Shown here in pieces: positions 52,946 through 61,200 of a DNA stretch of 64,000 nucleotides (position 1 is its first letter; each line of letters opens with the position of its first letter). Made by a program: the position numbers and the translations under genes. This DNA is from Methanoregulaceae archaeon (GTDB lineage Bacteria; Armatimonadota; Fimbriimonadia; Fimbriimonadales; Fimbriimonadaceae). The notes under the pieces are model-generated. The model was not told the origin of the DNA. It was given only the letters and a program-made list of their open reading frames with translations, and made no database searches. The DNA lies in the NCBI GenBank assembly GCA_020850325.1, contig JADZEW010000026.1, forward strand, positions 186,001 through 250,000, read 5' to 3'.

Positions 52946-52971
52946 CATTCTTGACGAAAACGTCAAGAATG
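52946..52971. repeat. Perfect 11-bp palindromic hairpin upstream of flhA
   Basis: CATTCTTGACG pairs with CGTCAAGAATG around an AAAA loop. No T-tract follows. It lies between the divergent promoters of the prepilin-like gene and flhA, so an operator or a transcript-end structure are both possible. Confidence 0.6.
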
Positions 52972-53159
52972 TGCGTACTCCACCGTGCCAATCCGAGATA
53001 GCCCGTGCTAATCCGCCCATCCTCCGCGCGGTACGACGCCCCCGCGCGCCGCGTGATCCCAACTCAACCCAACCCGCGCATAACGTCGTTTCCCCCTCCA
53101 GAACCCGGCAATCTTGCCGATACATCCAATGGGCCCCCACCCTGTCCGGAAGCAATGGC
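52972..53159 (+). other. Region upstream of flhA with no recognised gene
   Basis: The flhA frame is open through this stretch back to 52971, but the implied residues are Arg/Pro-rich and not FlhA-like. The sequence is probably the untranslated leader or promoter region. I see no convincing -35/-10 pair. Confidence 0.35.
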
Positions 53160-55229
53160 ATGAATTCGTTGTCCAAGATCCTCCGACAGACCGATCTCCT
53201 CTTAGGCATCGGATTGCTTGCCATCGTCGGCATGTTGATCCTGCCCCTGCCGCATTGGATGCTCGACACCGGATTGGTCATTGCGATGACCGCTTCGGTC
53301 GTCATCCTTCTGACCTCGGTCAACATCAAGGACCCGCTCGAGTTCAGCGTCTTCCCTTCGCTGCTGCTGATCACCACCCTGTTCCGCCTCGCGCTCAGCA
53401 TCGCCGCAACCAAACTCATCCTCGGCACCGGCCAAGCCGGACACGTCATCGAGACGTTTGGCAACTTCGTGATGGGGGGCGACTTCGTCGTCGGCTTCGT
53501 TGTGTTCTTGATCCTGATGATCGTACAGTTCATCGTCATCACGAACGGTGCGGGGCGCGTCTCCGAAGTTGTTGCGCGGTTCACCTTGGACGCCATGCCC
53601 GGTAAGCAGATGGCGATCGACGCCGATCTCGCCGCGGGCATGATCGACGAAGAAGAAGCCCGCGCCCGCCGCAAGGCCGTTAAGCAAGAAGCCGATTTTT
53701 ACGGCGCGATGGACGGCGCCTCAAAGTTTGTCAAAGGCGACGCCATCGCCTCGATTCTCATCATCCTCGTCAACATCGTCGGTGGCTTTGCCGTCGGATT
53801 CCTCCGCGGTGACGCTGACGCAATGAGCATTCTGCGCACCTACGCCCTGCTCTCTGTGGGTGAAGGTCTGGTGTCGCAGCTCCCCGCCCTGCTCATCTCC
53901 ACCGCCTCCGGTCTGATGGTCACCCGCGCTGGGCAAGACCGCTCGATGGCCGGCGAAGTCACCCGCCAGCTGCTGAACCAGCATCGCTCTCTAGGTTTTG
54001 CGGGCGGAGCATTGGCCGTGCTCGCGTTTGTGCCCGGCTTCCCCGCCACCATCTTTCTATCCGCGGCCGGACTGTGCTTTGGCCTTAACCGCTTCCTCAC
54101 CAAGAACCCCGCCGCGTTGAAGCAGATCAACGATGGCGACAGGCCGAAGGACGTGCCAAAGGCCGCGGCCCCCGCCCCAACCGGGCCCGAGGCTGTTCTG
54201 CCCCTGCTGACCGTCGACCCGATCGAGATCGAGATCGGCTACGGACTCACTCGCCTGGCCGACCCCCGTGTCGGAGGCGATCTCTCCGAGCGGGTTACCG
54301 CCACCCGTCGGCAGATCGCGCTGGACCTGGGATTCGTCATGCCCACCGTGCGCATCCGGGACAGCGTCCATCTGACCACCAACGAGTACTGCTTGAAGGT
54401 GAAGGGCGAAGAAGTTGCGCGCGCCGAGGTTCTGCCGGGGCACTGCTTGGCGATCAGTTCGGGCTCGGTGCTGTACCCGCTCGCGGGTCAACCCGGCCGC
54501 GATCCGGTGTTCGGCCTCGACGCGCTTTGGATCGATCCGGGCCAGAAAGAAACCGCCGAGCGCGGAGGATACACGGTCATCGACCCCAGCGCGGTGATCT
54601 CGACCCACCTGAGCGAAGTTGTGAAGAGCTACGCGCCCGAACTGCTCTCGCGCCAGGACGTCCACACGCTGATCGACAACGCGAAGCACGTCAACGAAGC
54701 GGTCGTCAATGAACTCGTGCCGCATGTGCTGCAGCTTGGCGACGTGCAAAAGGTGCTCCAACACCTGCTTCGCGAGCGAGTTCCGATCCGCGACATGGTT
54801 ACGATTTTGGAGACGATGGCCGACTTCGGCTCGCGGGTGAAAGACCCCGACCAGCTCGGCGAGTTAGTGCGTGCCGCCATCGCCCGTACCATCACGCGGC
54901 AGTTCCTCGACCACGAAAACCGCCTGACGTGCATCACGATGGAGCCCTCACTTGAGCGCTCGCTGACCGAGTCGCTGTCGCAGACCCCGTACGGTGCCGT
55001 GCTCGCCATGGACCCGAACGACCAGCGGCGAATGATGGACGACCTGCAGTCTCAGGTGGAGTCGGCGATGGCCCAGGGCTATCAGCCGGTGCTGCTCTGC
55101 GGCAACCAATTGCGCCTGCCCATGCGGCGGCTGCTGGAGAAGTACATCCCGAACCTGTACGTCCTCGCGTACAACGAGGTCGCCGCACAAGCGGAGGTCG
55201 AGTTCGTGGGCCAGTTGCGAGCGGCGTAA
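53160..55229 (+). CDS. flhA: Flagellar biosynthesis protein FlhA
   Basis: FlhA is the major export-gate component of the flagellar type III secretion system, in the inner membrane. From ATG 53160 it has 689 residues. Eight transmembrane segments are in the first 330 residues. The conserved FHIPEP-family features follow: the GNFVMGGDFVVGFVVFLILM helix, the cytoplasmic DAMPGKQMAIDADLAAGMID then EEEARARR loop (the FliR/FlhB-binding region) and GAMDGASKFVKGDAIASILI. The C-terminal domain contains VDPIEIEIGYGLTRL and HLTTNEYCLKVKGEEVARAE. The gene stands apart from fliS/fliT by 28 kb, so flagellar genes here are scattered. Confidence 0.97.
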   Translation: MNSLSKILRQTDLLLGIGLLAIVGMLILPLPHWMLDTGLVIAMTASVVILLTSVNIKDPLEFSVFPSLLLITTLFRLALSIAATKLILGTGQAGHVIETFGNFVMGGDFVVGFVVFLILMIVQFIVITNGAGRVSEVVARFTLDAMPGKQMAIDADLAAGMIDEEEARARRKAVKQEADFYGAMDGASKFVKGDAIASILIILVNIVGGFAVGFLRGDADAMSILRTYALLSVGEGLVSQLPALLISTASGLMVTRAGQDRSMAGEVTRQLLNQHRSLGFAGGALAVLAFVPGFPATIFLSAAGLCFGLNRFLTKNPAALKQINDGDRPKDVPKAAAPAPTGPEAVLPLLTVDPIEIEIGYGLTRLADPRVGGDLSERVTATRRQIALDLGFVMPTVRIRDSVHLTTNEYCLKVKGEEVARAEVLPGHCLAISSGSVLYPLAGQPGRDPVFGLDALWIDPGQKETAERGGYTVIDPSAVISTHLSEVVKSYAPELLSRQDVHTLIDNAKHVNEAVVNELVPHVLQLGDVQKVLQHLLRERVPIRDMVTILETMADFGSRVKDPDQLGELVRAAIARTITRQFLDHENRLTCITMEPSLERSLTESLSQTPYGAVLAMDPNDQRRMMDDLQSQVESAMAQGYQPVLLCGNQLRLPMRRLLEKYIPNLYVLAYNEVAAQAEVEFVGQLRAA

Positions 55230-55260
55230 GGCCGATCACGTTTACCGAGGGCCAAGGTTG

Positions 55261-55375
55261 GCTCGTACCAGGGCCACCACTTTCTTATGTCGCCCCTTCA
55301 GGGCTCTCGCGACGATGTCGCCTACCCAGGGCGTGCCCTGGGCTATGATGTTGCGCTCCGCTGGAGCTTCGGAGT
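55261..55375. repeat. Structured intergenic repeat at the end of a hypothetical gene
   Basis: A region of short perfect palindromes: CCCAGGGCGTGCCCTGGG at 55325-55342 and GCTCCGCTGGAGC at 55355-55367, plus GCCCCTTCAGGGC at 55292-55304. The wording of these motifs matches a class of repeats seen in many environmental bacterial genomes. It supplies the last codons and stop of the following minus-strand gene. Confidence 0.6.
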
Positions 55376-55947
55376 CTGTTCTCGCACATCCCACATCGAA
55401 AACCTTGTGTCGCCGCTTGACTCCAGTGATGTCCCAGTAAGTCAGGTTTCAGCAAGCGGCGACCGATTCTCTGACGACTTGGCCTCGAGTCCTTCAGGAG
55501 GTCATCGATGATCGAGGGCAATCCCGCCTTGATGCAGTCGTTTACCGCGATGCCGCTTAGAAGCGTGTGCACCAGGCTCCCAACCCGTGTTCGCACGCGA
55601 CCGTTCAACAGACAGTCGCGGATCAGCTTCAATGCGCGGTCGCACCGGTAGTGATCGCAAAGCAGATCGATGAACATCACGTCCGACAGCTCGTCGAGCC
55701 GACAGGTATGCATGAACCGCGCAAGTTCCCGGTCGATATGGTCGTAGACCTCTTCCGGAACTTCATAGTCCTCGAGCACGGTCAAGGCGTTGAAGAAGGC
55801 GAATCTGAGTTCCTCGATCTCGGCCGAGTGATTGCGAAGGATCAGCGTGGTTATCGGAACCAAGATCTCGAGGTGGATGTCGCCCGTGTATGGATCTGCG
55901 CCGATGAGTCCTTCGAGATTCATGAGTTGGCCCCCCGCTTTCAGCAT
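55285..55947 (-). CDS. Helical protein of unknown function with repeat-encoded C-terminus
   Basis: The family is not recognised. From ATG 55947 (or 55923) the protein is about 220 residues and almost entirely helical, with HEAT/ARM-like spacing: ILVPITTLILRNHSAEIEEL, ALTVLEDYEVPEEVYDHIDR, RLDELSDVMFIDLLCDHYRC and LKLIRDCLLNGRVRTRVGSL. The frame is open upstream to 56226 but that part overlaps the 5' end of the mfd-like gene and has no protein-like character. The last 29 residues come from the structured repeat at 55261-55375, so the natural C-terminus has probably been altered by insertion of the repeat. Confidence 0.55.
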   Translation of the reverse strand: MLKAGGQLMNLEGLIGADPYTGDIHLEILVPITTLILRNHSAEIEELRFAFFNALTVLEDYEVPEEVYDHIDRELARFMHTCRLDELSDVMFIDLLCDHYRCDRALKLIRDCLLNGRVRTRVGSLVHTLLSGIAVNDCIKAGLPSIIDDLLKDSRPSRQRIGRRLLKPDLLGHHWSQAATQGFRCGMCENRLRSSSGAQHHSPGHALGRRHRRESPEGAT

Positions 55948-55983
55948 ACATCCCCTTGGCCCAAGATACAGGCCCATCTTGGT

Positions 55984-56008
55984 CGCGACGAAGCGCGACC
56001 CTCCCGTA
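55984..56008. repeat. GGTCGCG palindromic hairpin (first copy)
   Basis: GGTCGCG and CGCGACC pair over 7 bp around ACGAAG, then CTCCC. A near-identical unit (GGGCGCG, ACAAAG, CGCGCCC, then CTCCC) occurs at 57383-57407 on the other side of the mfd-like gene. Confidence 0.5.
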
Positions 56009-56058
56009 CCGAGCCAGCGGAGACCCCACGAGGGGCGACACATGACCCCGAAATGCCG

Positions 56059-56064
56059 TACACT
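56059..56064 (+). promoter_or_regulatory. -10 hexamer of a leaderless mfd-like transcript
   Basis: TACACT lies 7 nt (CTCGCGC) before ATG 56072, with no Shine-Dalgarno. Confidence 0.5.
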
Positions 56065-56071
56065 CTCGCGC

Positions 56072-57235
56072 ATGCGGTTGGCCGAGTGGGTGGGGTGGTT
56101 CTCTGAGCAGGGCGACCTCGGCCCGGAACGAGGGGTCTGGGAGTCGGTCGCCGTCGAGGCACGCCCGTTCATGGTCGCGGCCGAACTCAGGCGCACTCCT
56201 CGACAGGTCCTCATCGTCGCCGCCAACTACGAGCGATGCCTCAGCTGGGAGGCCAAACTCGTCCAATGTGGGATGCCCGAGAGCCAAATCCACCAGCTCC
56301 CCAGCGGAACCTCGACCCTCTTCGAAGACGCAACCCCCGAGCACACCGCCCTCTCCGACCGGATCGGCGCGCTGGAAGCCCTCATCGCCGATGAGCCGAC
56401 GGTGGTCATCGGCGCGGCGAGCGCGGTTCTCGAGCGCACCCTGCCCCGCGATGTCCTCGCGGACGCGTTCATCGACATCCGTTCGGGGCAAACGCTCGAC
56501 TCCGACCGCCTCCTCAAGCAGTTCGCCATGCTGGGTTACGAGCCGCAGGAACCGGTGCGGCTGCCTGGCCAGTTCAGCCGCCGCGGCGGCATCGTCGATG
56601 TGTACGTGAGCGGCTACGACCTGCCGATCCGCATCGAGTTCTTTGGTGACGAAGTCGAGAGCCTGCGCCACTTCGACCCGATGAGCCAGCGGTCAGTGGG
56701 TTCCCTGCCCGCGCTGCGCCTGACCCCGAGCCGCGAAACCCTCTACCCGCTGGACGGAGACGAACGGTGGGGCGGCGAGGTGGCGGCGATGCTGGCGCAG
56801 TCGATGGAGCGGGAGGCCGCCGGTTTGCCCGCCGAAGCCGCCGCACGACTGGAAGAGTTGGTCACGGGCGACATGCGAGCGCTGAGCGAGCGGGTCTATT
56901 TCGACCGGTTGGACTTGTATCGTCCGCTGCTGCACCCAGATTCCGGTTGTGCCTTGGATCTGCTGACCCCGGACGACCTGCTGGTGCTAGACGAGCCGTT
57001 TGAACTGGAGACGCTCGTCGCCCGCGCCGAGGAAGAGCTCGCGCAATCGCTGCACAGCCGCCACGCCCGGGGCGAGATTCTGCATTCCGTGGTCGGCGAC
57101 TACATGCTGCCGCCCGAACATCTGGCGAGCCACGAACGCACGCTCGCCCTGACCGCGATGAACGCATTGCCGGAGTGGCTGACGCTGCCGCGCCACGACG
57201 TCGGCGCGGTGAGCCTTGCTCCGTATCGGAGCTGA
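56072..57235 (+). CDS. mfd: N-terminal-only Mfd (transcription-repair coupling factor) fragment
   Basis: Mfd removes RNA polymerase stalled at DNA damage and recruits UvrA. This 387-residue product covers only the N-terminal UvrB-like domains: RLAEWVGWFSEQGDLGPERG, TPRQVLIVAANYERCLSWEA, RLPGQFSRRGGIVDVYVSGY then DLPIRIEFFGDEVESLRHFD. The sequence is well conserved and undecayed. It ends at a stop in front of a low-complexity GC-rich region, and neither the RNA-polymerase-interacting domain nor the helicase domains (usual total about 1,150 residues) are present here. It may be a truncated gene, a stand-alone UvrA-binding module, or one part of a split mfd. The longer frames starting at 55832 or 56042 are not supported. 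Confidence 0.78.
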   Translation: MRLAEWVGWFSEQGDLGPERGVWESVAVEARPFMVAAELRRTPRQVLIVAANYERCLSWEAKLVQCGMPESQIHQLPSGTSTLFEDATPEHTALSDRIGALEALIADEPTVVIGAASAVLERTLPRDVLADAFIDIRSGQTLDSDRLLKQFAMLGYEPQEPVRLPGQFSRRGGIVDVYVSGYDLPIRIEFFGDEVESLRHFDPMSQRSVGSLPALRLTPSRETLYPLDGDERWGGEVAAMLAQSMEREAAGLPAEAAARLEELVTGDMRALSERVYFDRLDLYRPLLHPDSGCALDLLTPDDLLVLDEPFELETLVARAEEELAQSLHSRHARGEILHSVVGDYMLPPEHLASHERTLALTAMNALPEWLTLPRHDVGAVSLAPYRS

Positions 57236-57412
57236 GGGATCTGGCTCGGGCTGGCTCGGGGCAATCTGTTTCCCCTGAGGCTGCCGGTTGCATGGTCCCG
57301 GCAGGGGCGCGTCCCAAGTCTTGGGCGACCCTGGGACTCGACCAGCCACGAGGTGCGCGGGGGCGTTGTACCGCGCCTAAATGGGCGCGACAAAGCGCGC
57401 CCCTCCCCAAAA
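57236..57412. other. GC-rich spacer between the mfd fragment and glmS
   Basis: No gene is seen. The region contains CCCAAGTCTTGGGCGACCCT and the second GGGCGCG hairpin at 57383-57407. Frames in it do not resemble any part of Mfd. Confidence 0.4.
57383..57407. repeat. GGGCGCG palindromic hairpin (second copy)
   Basis: GGGCGCG and CGCGCCC pair over 7 bp around ACAAAG, followed by CTCCCC. It repeats the unit at 55984-56008 with two compensatory changes. Confidence 0.5.
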
Positions 57413-59263
57413 CTACTCCACGGTAACCGACTTGGCCAAGTTCCGCGGCTGGTCGATCTCGCAACCGTTCAGCCGAGCCACATGGTACGACAGCAGCTGC
57501 AGCGGGATCACCGAGAGCAGCGCGGAAAGGAACTCGCTCTCGCACTTGGGAATCTTCACGACGTACTCCGCCACGCGCTCGACCGTGTTGTCCTCTTCGG
57601 TCGTGATCGCCACGATGGTGCCGCCGCGGGCCTTGACCTCCTGCATGTTCGAGATCACCTTTTCGCGGATCGACGAGTGCTCGAGCACCGCGTCGTTGGT
57701 GGCACCGAAGATCGAGACCACGCCCGGCTGAATCAGCGCGATCGGGCCGTGCTTCATCTCACCCGCGGGCATCTCCTGCGTGGGAATGTACGCGATTTCC
57801 TTCAACTTCAGCGCACCTTCCATCCCGACATACGCATCCGCTCCGCGACCCAAGAAGAAGCAGAGCGGCGCGTTCCGTACGTCTTCGGCGAGGGCGAGCA
57901 CCACATCCTCGGTGTTGAGGCACGCCTTCGCTTTCTCGCTCAGGCCCTTCAACTCTTCGACAACCGAAGGAACTCGAATTCCGGGCGCTTCGGTCACTTG
58001 AGCAACGTAAAGTGCCAGCAGAGTCAGCACGAGGACCTGCGCCGTGTACGCCTTTGTTGAGGCAACCGAAATCTCCGGTCCAGCCTGGGTGAAGATCGTC
58101 CGGTCGCATTCACGGGCAATGCTGGAGCCGATGACGTTCACGATGCCGAGCGTACGGATTCGCTTCTCCTTGCACAGCCTCAGCGCGGCCAGCGAGTCGG
58201 CGGTTTCACCCGATTGGCTGATGAAGATGGCGAGCGACTTCGGCGACAACACCGGATCGCCGTAGCGAAACTCGCTCGAGTAATACACATCACACGGCAG
58301 CCGGAGGAGCTTCTCGAACAGGTACTTGCCCATCAGACCCGCGTGGTAGGCCGTTCCGCAAGCGATGATGTTCACCCGGTCGATCTCGTGCCACACGTGC
58401 TCGCCAAAAATCTGCTCGAAGCGAATCTGGTTCTTGTCGTCGATGCGGCCGGCAAGGGTCTGACGGATCACGTCAGGCTGCTCGTGAATCTCCTTGAGCA
58501 TGAAGTGCTCGTAGCCGCCTCGTTCCGCCGCCGCGATGTCCCACTCGATGGTCATCGCCTTGATCGGCACCTCTCGCGAGTCGCCGTCCATAATCCGCAC
58601 CGAGTGGTCGGTAAGCACTGCGATGTCGCCCTCCTCCAGTACCATCACCTCCCGCGTGTAAGGCAGCAATGCCGGAATGTCGCTCGCGAGCATGTTCTCG
58701 TGCTCGCCAAAGCCCAAAATGAGCGGGCTGGCGTTGCGCGTCGCAACCAACTTCCCTGGCTCGGTCCGCGACATCACGACCAGAGCATACGCACCTCGAA
58801 GACGCTTCACCGCTAGCCGAACCGCTTCTTCGAGGGGGACGCCCTTGTCGTACTCATCGCCAATGACGTGCGCCGCTACCTCGGTATCGGTTTGAGAGTG
58901 GAAGTGGTGGCCCTTTGCGGCAAGCTCCTCACGCAACTCCAGGTAGTTCTCGATGATCCCGTTGTGGATGATTGAGACGTTTTCGGTCTGGTCGAAGTGA
59001 GGGTGGGCGTTGGTGTCGGTGGGGGCGCCGTGGGTGGCCCAACGGGAGTGGCCCATAGCCGTACGCACATCCGACGTTTCGGTGTCCTCGAGCAGTCGGC
59101 CGAGTTCGGACAGTTTGCCCGCCTTCTTCAGAATCCGGATGTCTTGGCGCTCGGGGAACGCGATGCCGGCGCTGTCGTAGCCTCGGTATTCAAGACGCTT
59201 GAGTTGATCGAACACGACGTCGACCGCCTTCCGCGGGCCGAGGTATCCAGCGATTCCACACAT
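57413..59263 (-). CDS. glmS: Glutamine--fructose-6-phosphate aminotransferase (isomerizing)
   Basis: GlmS makes glucosamine-6-phosphate for peptidoglycan and lipopolysaccharide. The 616-residue product is full length: Cys2 as the catalytic nucleophile in MCGIAGYLG, the class II glutaminase domain with MGHSRWATHGAPTDTNAHPH and GIIENYLELREEL, then the two SIS isomerase domains with YYSSEFRYGDPVLSPKSLAI, SQSGETADSLAALRLC, ASTKAYTAQVLVLTLL, and the C-terminal PRNLAKSVTVE. The start codon is preceded by TATCCT at 7 nt with no Shine-Dalgarno. It lies downstream of the mfd fragment in convergent orientation. Confidence 0.98.
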   Translation of the reverse strand: MCGIAGYLGPRKAVDVVFDQLKRLEYRGYDSAGIAFPERQDIRILKKAGKLSELGRLLEDTETSDVRTAMGHSRWATHGAPTDTNAHPHFDQTENVSIIHNGIIENYLELREELAAKGHHFHSQTDTEVAAHVIGDEYDKGVPLEEAVRLAVKRLRGAYALVVMSRTEPGKLVATRNASPLILGFGEHENMLASDIPALLPYTREVMVLEEGDIAVLTDHSVRIMDGDSREVPIKAMTIEWDIAAAERGGYEHFMLKEIHEQPDVIRQTLAGRIDDKNQIRFEQIFGEHVWHEIDRVNIIACGTAYHAGLMGKYLFEKLLRLPCDVYYSSEFRYGDPVLSPKSLAIFISQSGETADSLAALRLCKEKRIRTLGIVNVIGSSIARECDRTIFTQAGPEISVASTKAYTAQVLVLTLLALYVAQVTEAPGIRVPSVVEELKGLSEKAKACLNTEDVVLALAEDVRNAPLCFFLGRGADAYVGMEGALKLKEIAYIPTQEMPAGEMKHGPIALIQPGVVSIFGATNDAVLEHSSIREKVISNMQEVKARGGTIVAITTEEDNTVERVAEYVVKIPKCESEFLSALLSVIPLQLLSYHVARLNGCEIDQPRNLAKSVTVE

Positions 59264-59270
59264 AGTTAAC

Positions 59271-59276
59271 AGGATA
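59271..59276 (-). promoter_or_regulatory. -10 hexamer of a leaderless glmS transcript
   Basis: TATCCT on the minus strand is 7 nt (GTTAACT) before ATG 59263, with no Shine-Dalgarno. Confidence 0.45.
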
Positions 59277-59452
59277 TCACACGGACTGGTATGGTCCCGG
59301 GAACACCATCCCTAGAAAAGCGCGTCGTAAGATAAGGTGGAATAGACTGTAGACGCGCGCGCCGATCTTCCGAAGATTCACATAGCCGTGCAGGGAGTTG
59401 CGTTGATTACGTGATTGAAGTCAAGGAGAGCCAGTCGGCAGCGGGGAGTTTG

Positions 59453-60103
59453 ATGACCGAGGGTCACAAGCTGTTGCCCAGGTCGAAGCGGTATCACCGT
59501 GGGCCCTACCATGTCGTCAAGCGCATCTTCGACATCGTAGCCAGCGCGATCGCGTTGCTCCTGCTCTTCCCCGTCTTCCTGATCGTCAGCATCTTTGTGG
59601 CGTTCTCCTCCGGCTTCCCGGTGCTGTTCAAGCAGCAACGCGTCGGCTACCTTGGCAAGCCGTTCTACATCTACAAGTTCCGGACGATGGTGCGAAACGC
59701 CGAGGATATCTTGAAGGGTCGCCCCGACCTCATGGAGGAATACAATCGCAACTTCAAGATCGAGCACGATCCACGCATCTCCAAAGTCGGCCACTTTCTG
59801 CGCAAGTACAGCCTCGACGAGCTGCCTCAGTTGCTCAACGTGATCAAAGGCGACATGTCGTTGGTCGGACCTAGGCCCATCGTGGTCCCTGAGCTGGCCA
59901 AGTACGGAGATTCGCAGGACATGTATCTCGCCATGCACCCTGGTTGCACCGGGCTTTGGCAGTGCGGAGGGCGCAGCGCCACCAGCTACGAGGAGCGGAT
60001 TGCCCTCGATCGCGAGTACTTCGAGAAGGCGGGGCTTCGTTTCGACTTGTACATCATCTTCCGAACGGTCATCGCGATCGTCACTGCTCGCGGCGCGAAA
60101 TGA
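59453..60103 (+). CDS. Sugar transferase (undecaprenyl-phosphate sugar-1-P transferase type)
   Basis: A membrane enzyme that starts a polysaccharide by transferring a sugar phosphate to undecaprenyl phosphate. It has one N-terminal membrane helix (FDIVASAIALLLLFPVFLIV) and the bacterial sugar transferase domain: VLFKQQRVGYLGKPFYIYKF then RTM, the catalytic-region LRKYSLDELPQLLNVIKGDM, SLVGPRPIVVPELAKYG and PGCTGLWQCGGRSATSYEER. At about 217 residues it is the short form lacking the N-terminal multi-pass domain. GGGGAG precedes ATG 59453; an in-frame GTG at 59411 is an alternative. It overlaps the next gene by ATGA. Confidence 0.9.
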   Translation: MTEGHKLLPRSKRYHRGPYHVVKRIFDIVASAIALLLLFPVFLIVSIFVAFSSGFPVLFKQQRVGYLGKPFYIYKFRTMVRNAEDILKGRPDLMEEYNRNFKIEHDPRISKVGHFLRKYSLDELPQLLNVIKGDMSLVGPRPIVVPELAKYGDSQDMYLAMHPGCTGLWQCGGRSATSYEERIALDREYFEKAGLRFDLYIIFRTVIAIVTARGAK

Positions 60104-61200
60104 CGTCAGCCCCCAAGAAGATTGCCCTCGTTCACGAGTGGCTCACGATTCCCGCTGGCTCAGAAGAGGTCTTCTCCGAGATGTGCCAGATGTTCCCGGG
60201 CACGGTGTTCGGTTCGATTATCGACCCCGACCGATGCAAGTTCCTGCAGGGCATGGAGCTGCGGCCGAGCTTCCTTCAGAACTGGCCGATGGCCAAGCAG
60301 CGATACCACCTCTATGCTCCGCTGATGCCGTGGGCGTTCCGGCGCATGGACCTCAGCGAGTTCGACCTGGTGCTGAGCAGCAACCACTCGTTTGCCCACA
60401 GTGTTCGCAAGCGCCCCGACGCGTTACACATCTGTTACTACCACACCCCCGCGCGCTGGCTGTGGGTGCCGGAGATCGACAACCGAGCCACCAAGTCGCC
60501 CATCCACCGACTGATCGCCCGCTATCTGAAGCCGCTCGACCTCGAGGCCTCGAAGCATCCCGACTTCCTCCTCGCCAACTCAGAAACCACCGCCGCCCGC
60601 CTCAAGAAGTTCTATGGTCGGGACACCTATCGCGTCATTCACCCGCCCGTGCGTACGCACTTGTGGCGCGATGTCCAGCGCGAATCAGAGGACCTTGGCT
60701 TCCTCTATTGGGGGCGTCTGATCGACTACAAGAAGGTCGATGTGCTGATCGAAGCGGTTCGCCAGACCGGGGACAAGCTGCAGATCGTGGGCTCGGGGCC
60801 CATCGAGGATGAGCTCAAGGCTCAAGCCGCTGGGATGCCCAATGTCACGTTCCACGGGCGTCTGCCCGATGAAGAGCTAAAGAAGGTCATGGCAAACTGC
60901 CGCGCGGTGCTGTTCGCCGCGTATGAAGACTTCGGCATCGTTCCCGTCGAGGCAATGGCCGCCGGGCTACCCGTGGTGACGTACGGCGTCGGCGGAGCTT
61001 CCGAGAGCGTCTTGCCCGAGTTCGGAGTCCAGTTCCCCGAGCAAACTCCGGAATCCCTCGCCGAGGGTATCCGCGCGCTCTCCGGGCGATCGTTCCAGCC
61101 GGATGCGCTCAAAGCCCACGCCGCGCAGTTCGACGTCGAGGTGTTTCGGCAGCGGTATCGGGAGACGGTCGAAGAGCTGTACGCCCGACACTACGCCTGA
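60100..61200 (+). CDS. Glycosyltransferase, family 4
   Basis: A cytoplasmic GT-B glycosyltransferase of 366 residues from the overlapping ATG 60100, so it is translationally coupled to the sugar transferase and probably adds the second or a later sugar of the same polymer. N-terminal domain: KIALVHEWLTIPAGSEEVFS, CYYHTPARWLWVPE. C-terminal domain: FLYWGRLIDYKKVDVLIEAV, LQIVGSGPIEDELKAQAAGM, and the donor-site EDFGIVPVEAMAAGLPVVTY with the E-x7-E pattern. The 3' end overlaps the folP stop by 10 bp. Confidence 0.93.
   Translation: MTSAPKKIALVHEWLTIPAGSEEVFSEMCQMFPGTVFGSIIDPDRCKFLQGMELRPSFLQNWPMAKQRYHLYAPLMPWAFRRMDLSEFDLVLSSNHSFAHSVRKRPDALHICYYHTPARWLWVPEIDNRATKSPIHRLIARYLKPLDLEASKHPDFLLANSETTAARLKKFYGRDTYRVIHPPVRTHLWRDVQRESEDLGFLYWGRLIDYKKVDVLIEAVRQTGDKLQIVGSGPIEDELKAQAAGMPNVTFHGRLPDEELKKVMANCRAVLFAAYEDFGIVPVEAMAAGLPVVTYGVGGASESVLPEFGVQFPEQTPESLAEGIRALSGRSFQPDALKAHAAQFDVEVFRQRYRETVEELYARHYA

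Noticed and set aside
55763-56671. 302-codon open frame on the minus strand
   Set aside because: It is antisense to the mfd fragment and has skewed composition without recognisable motifs.
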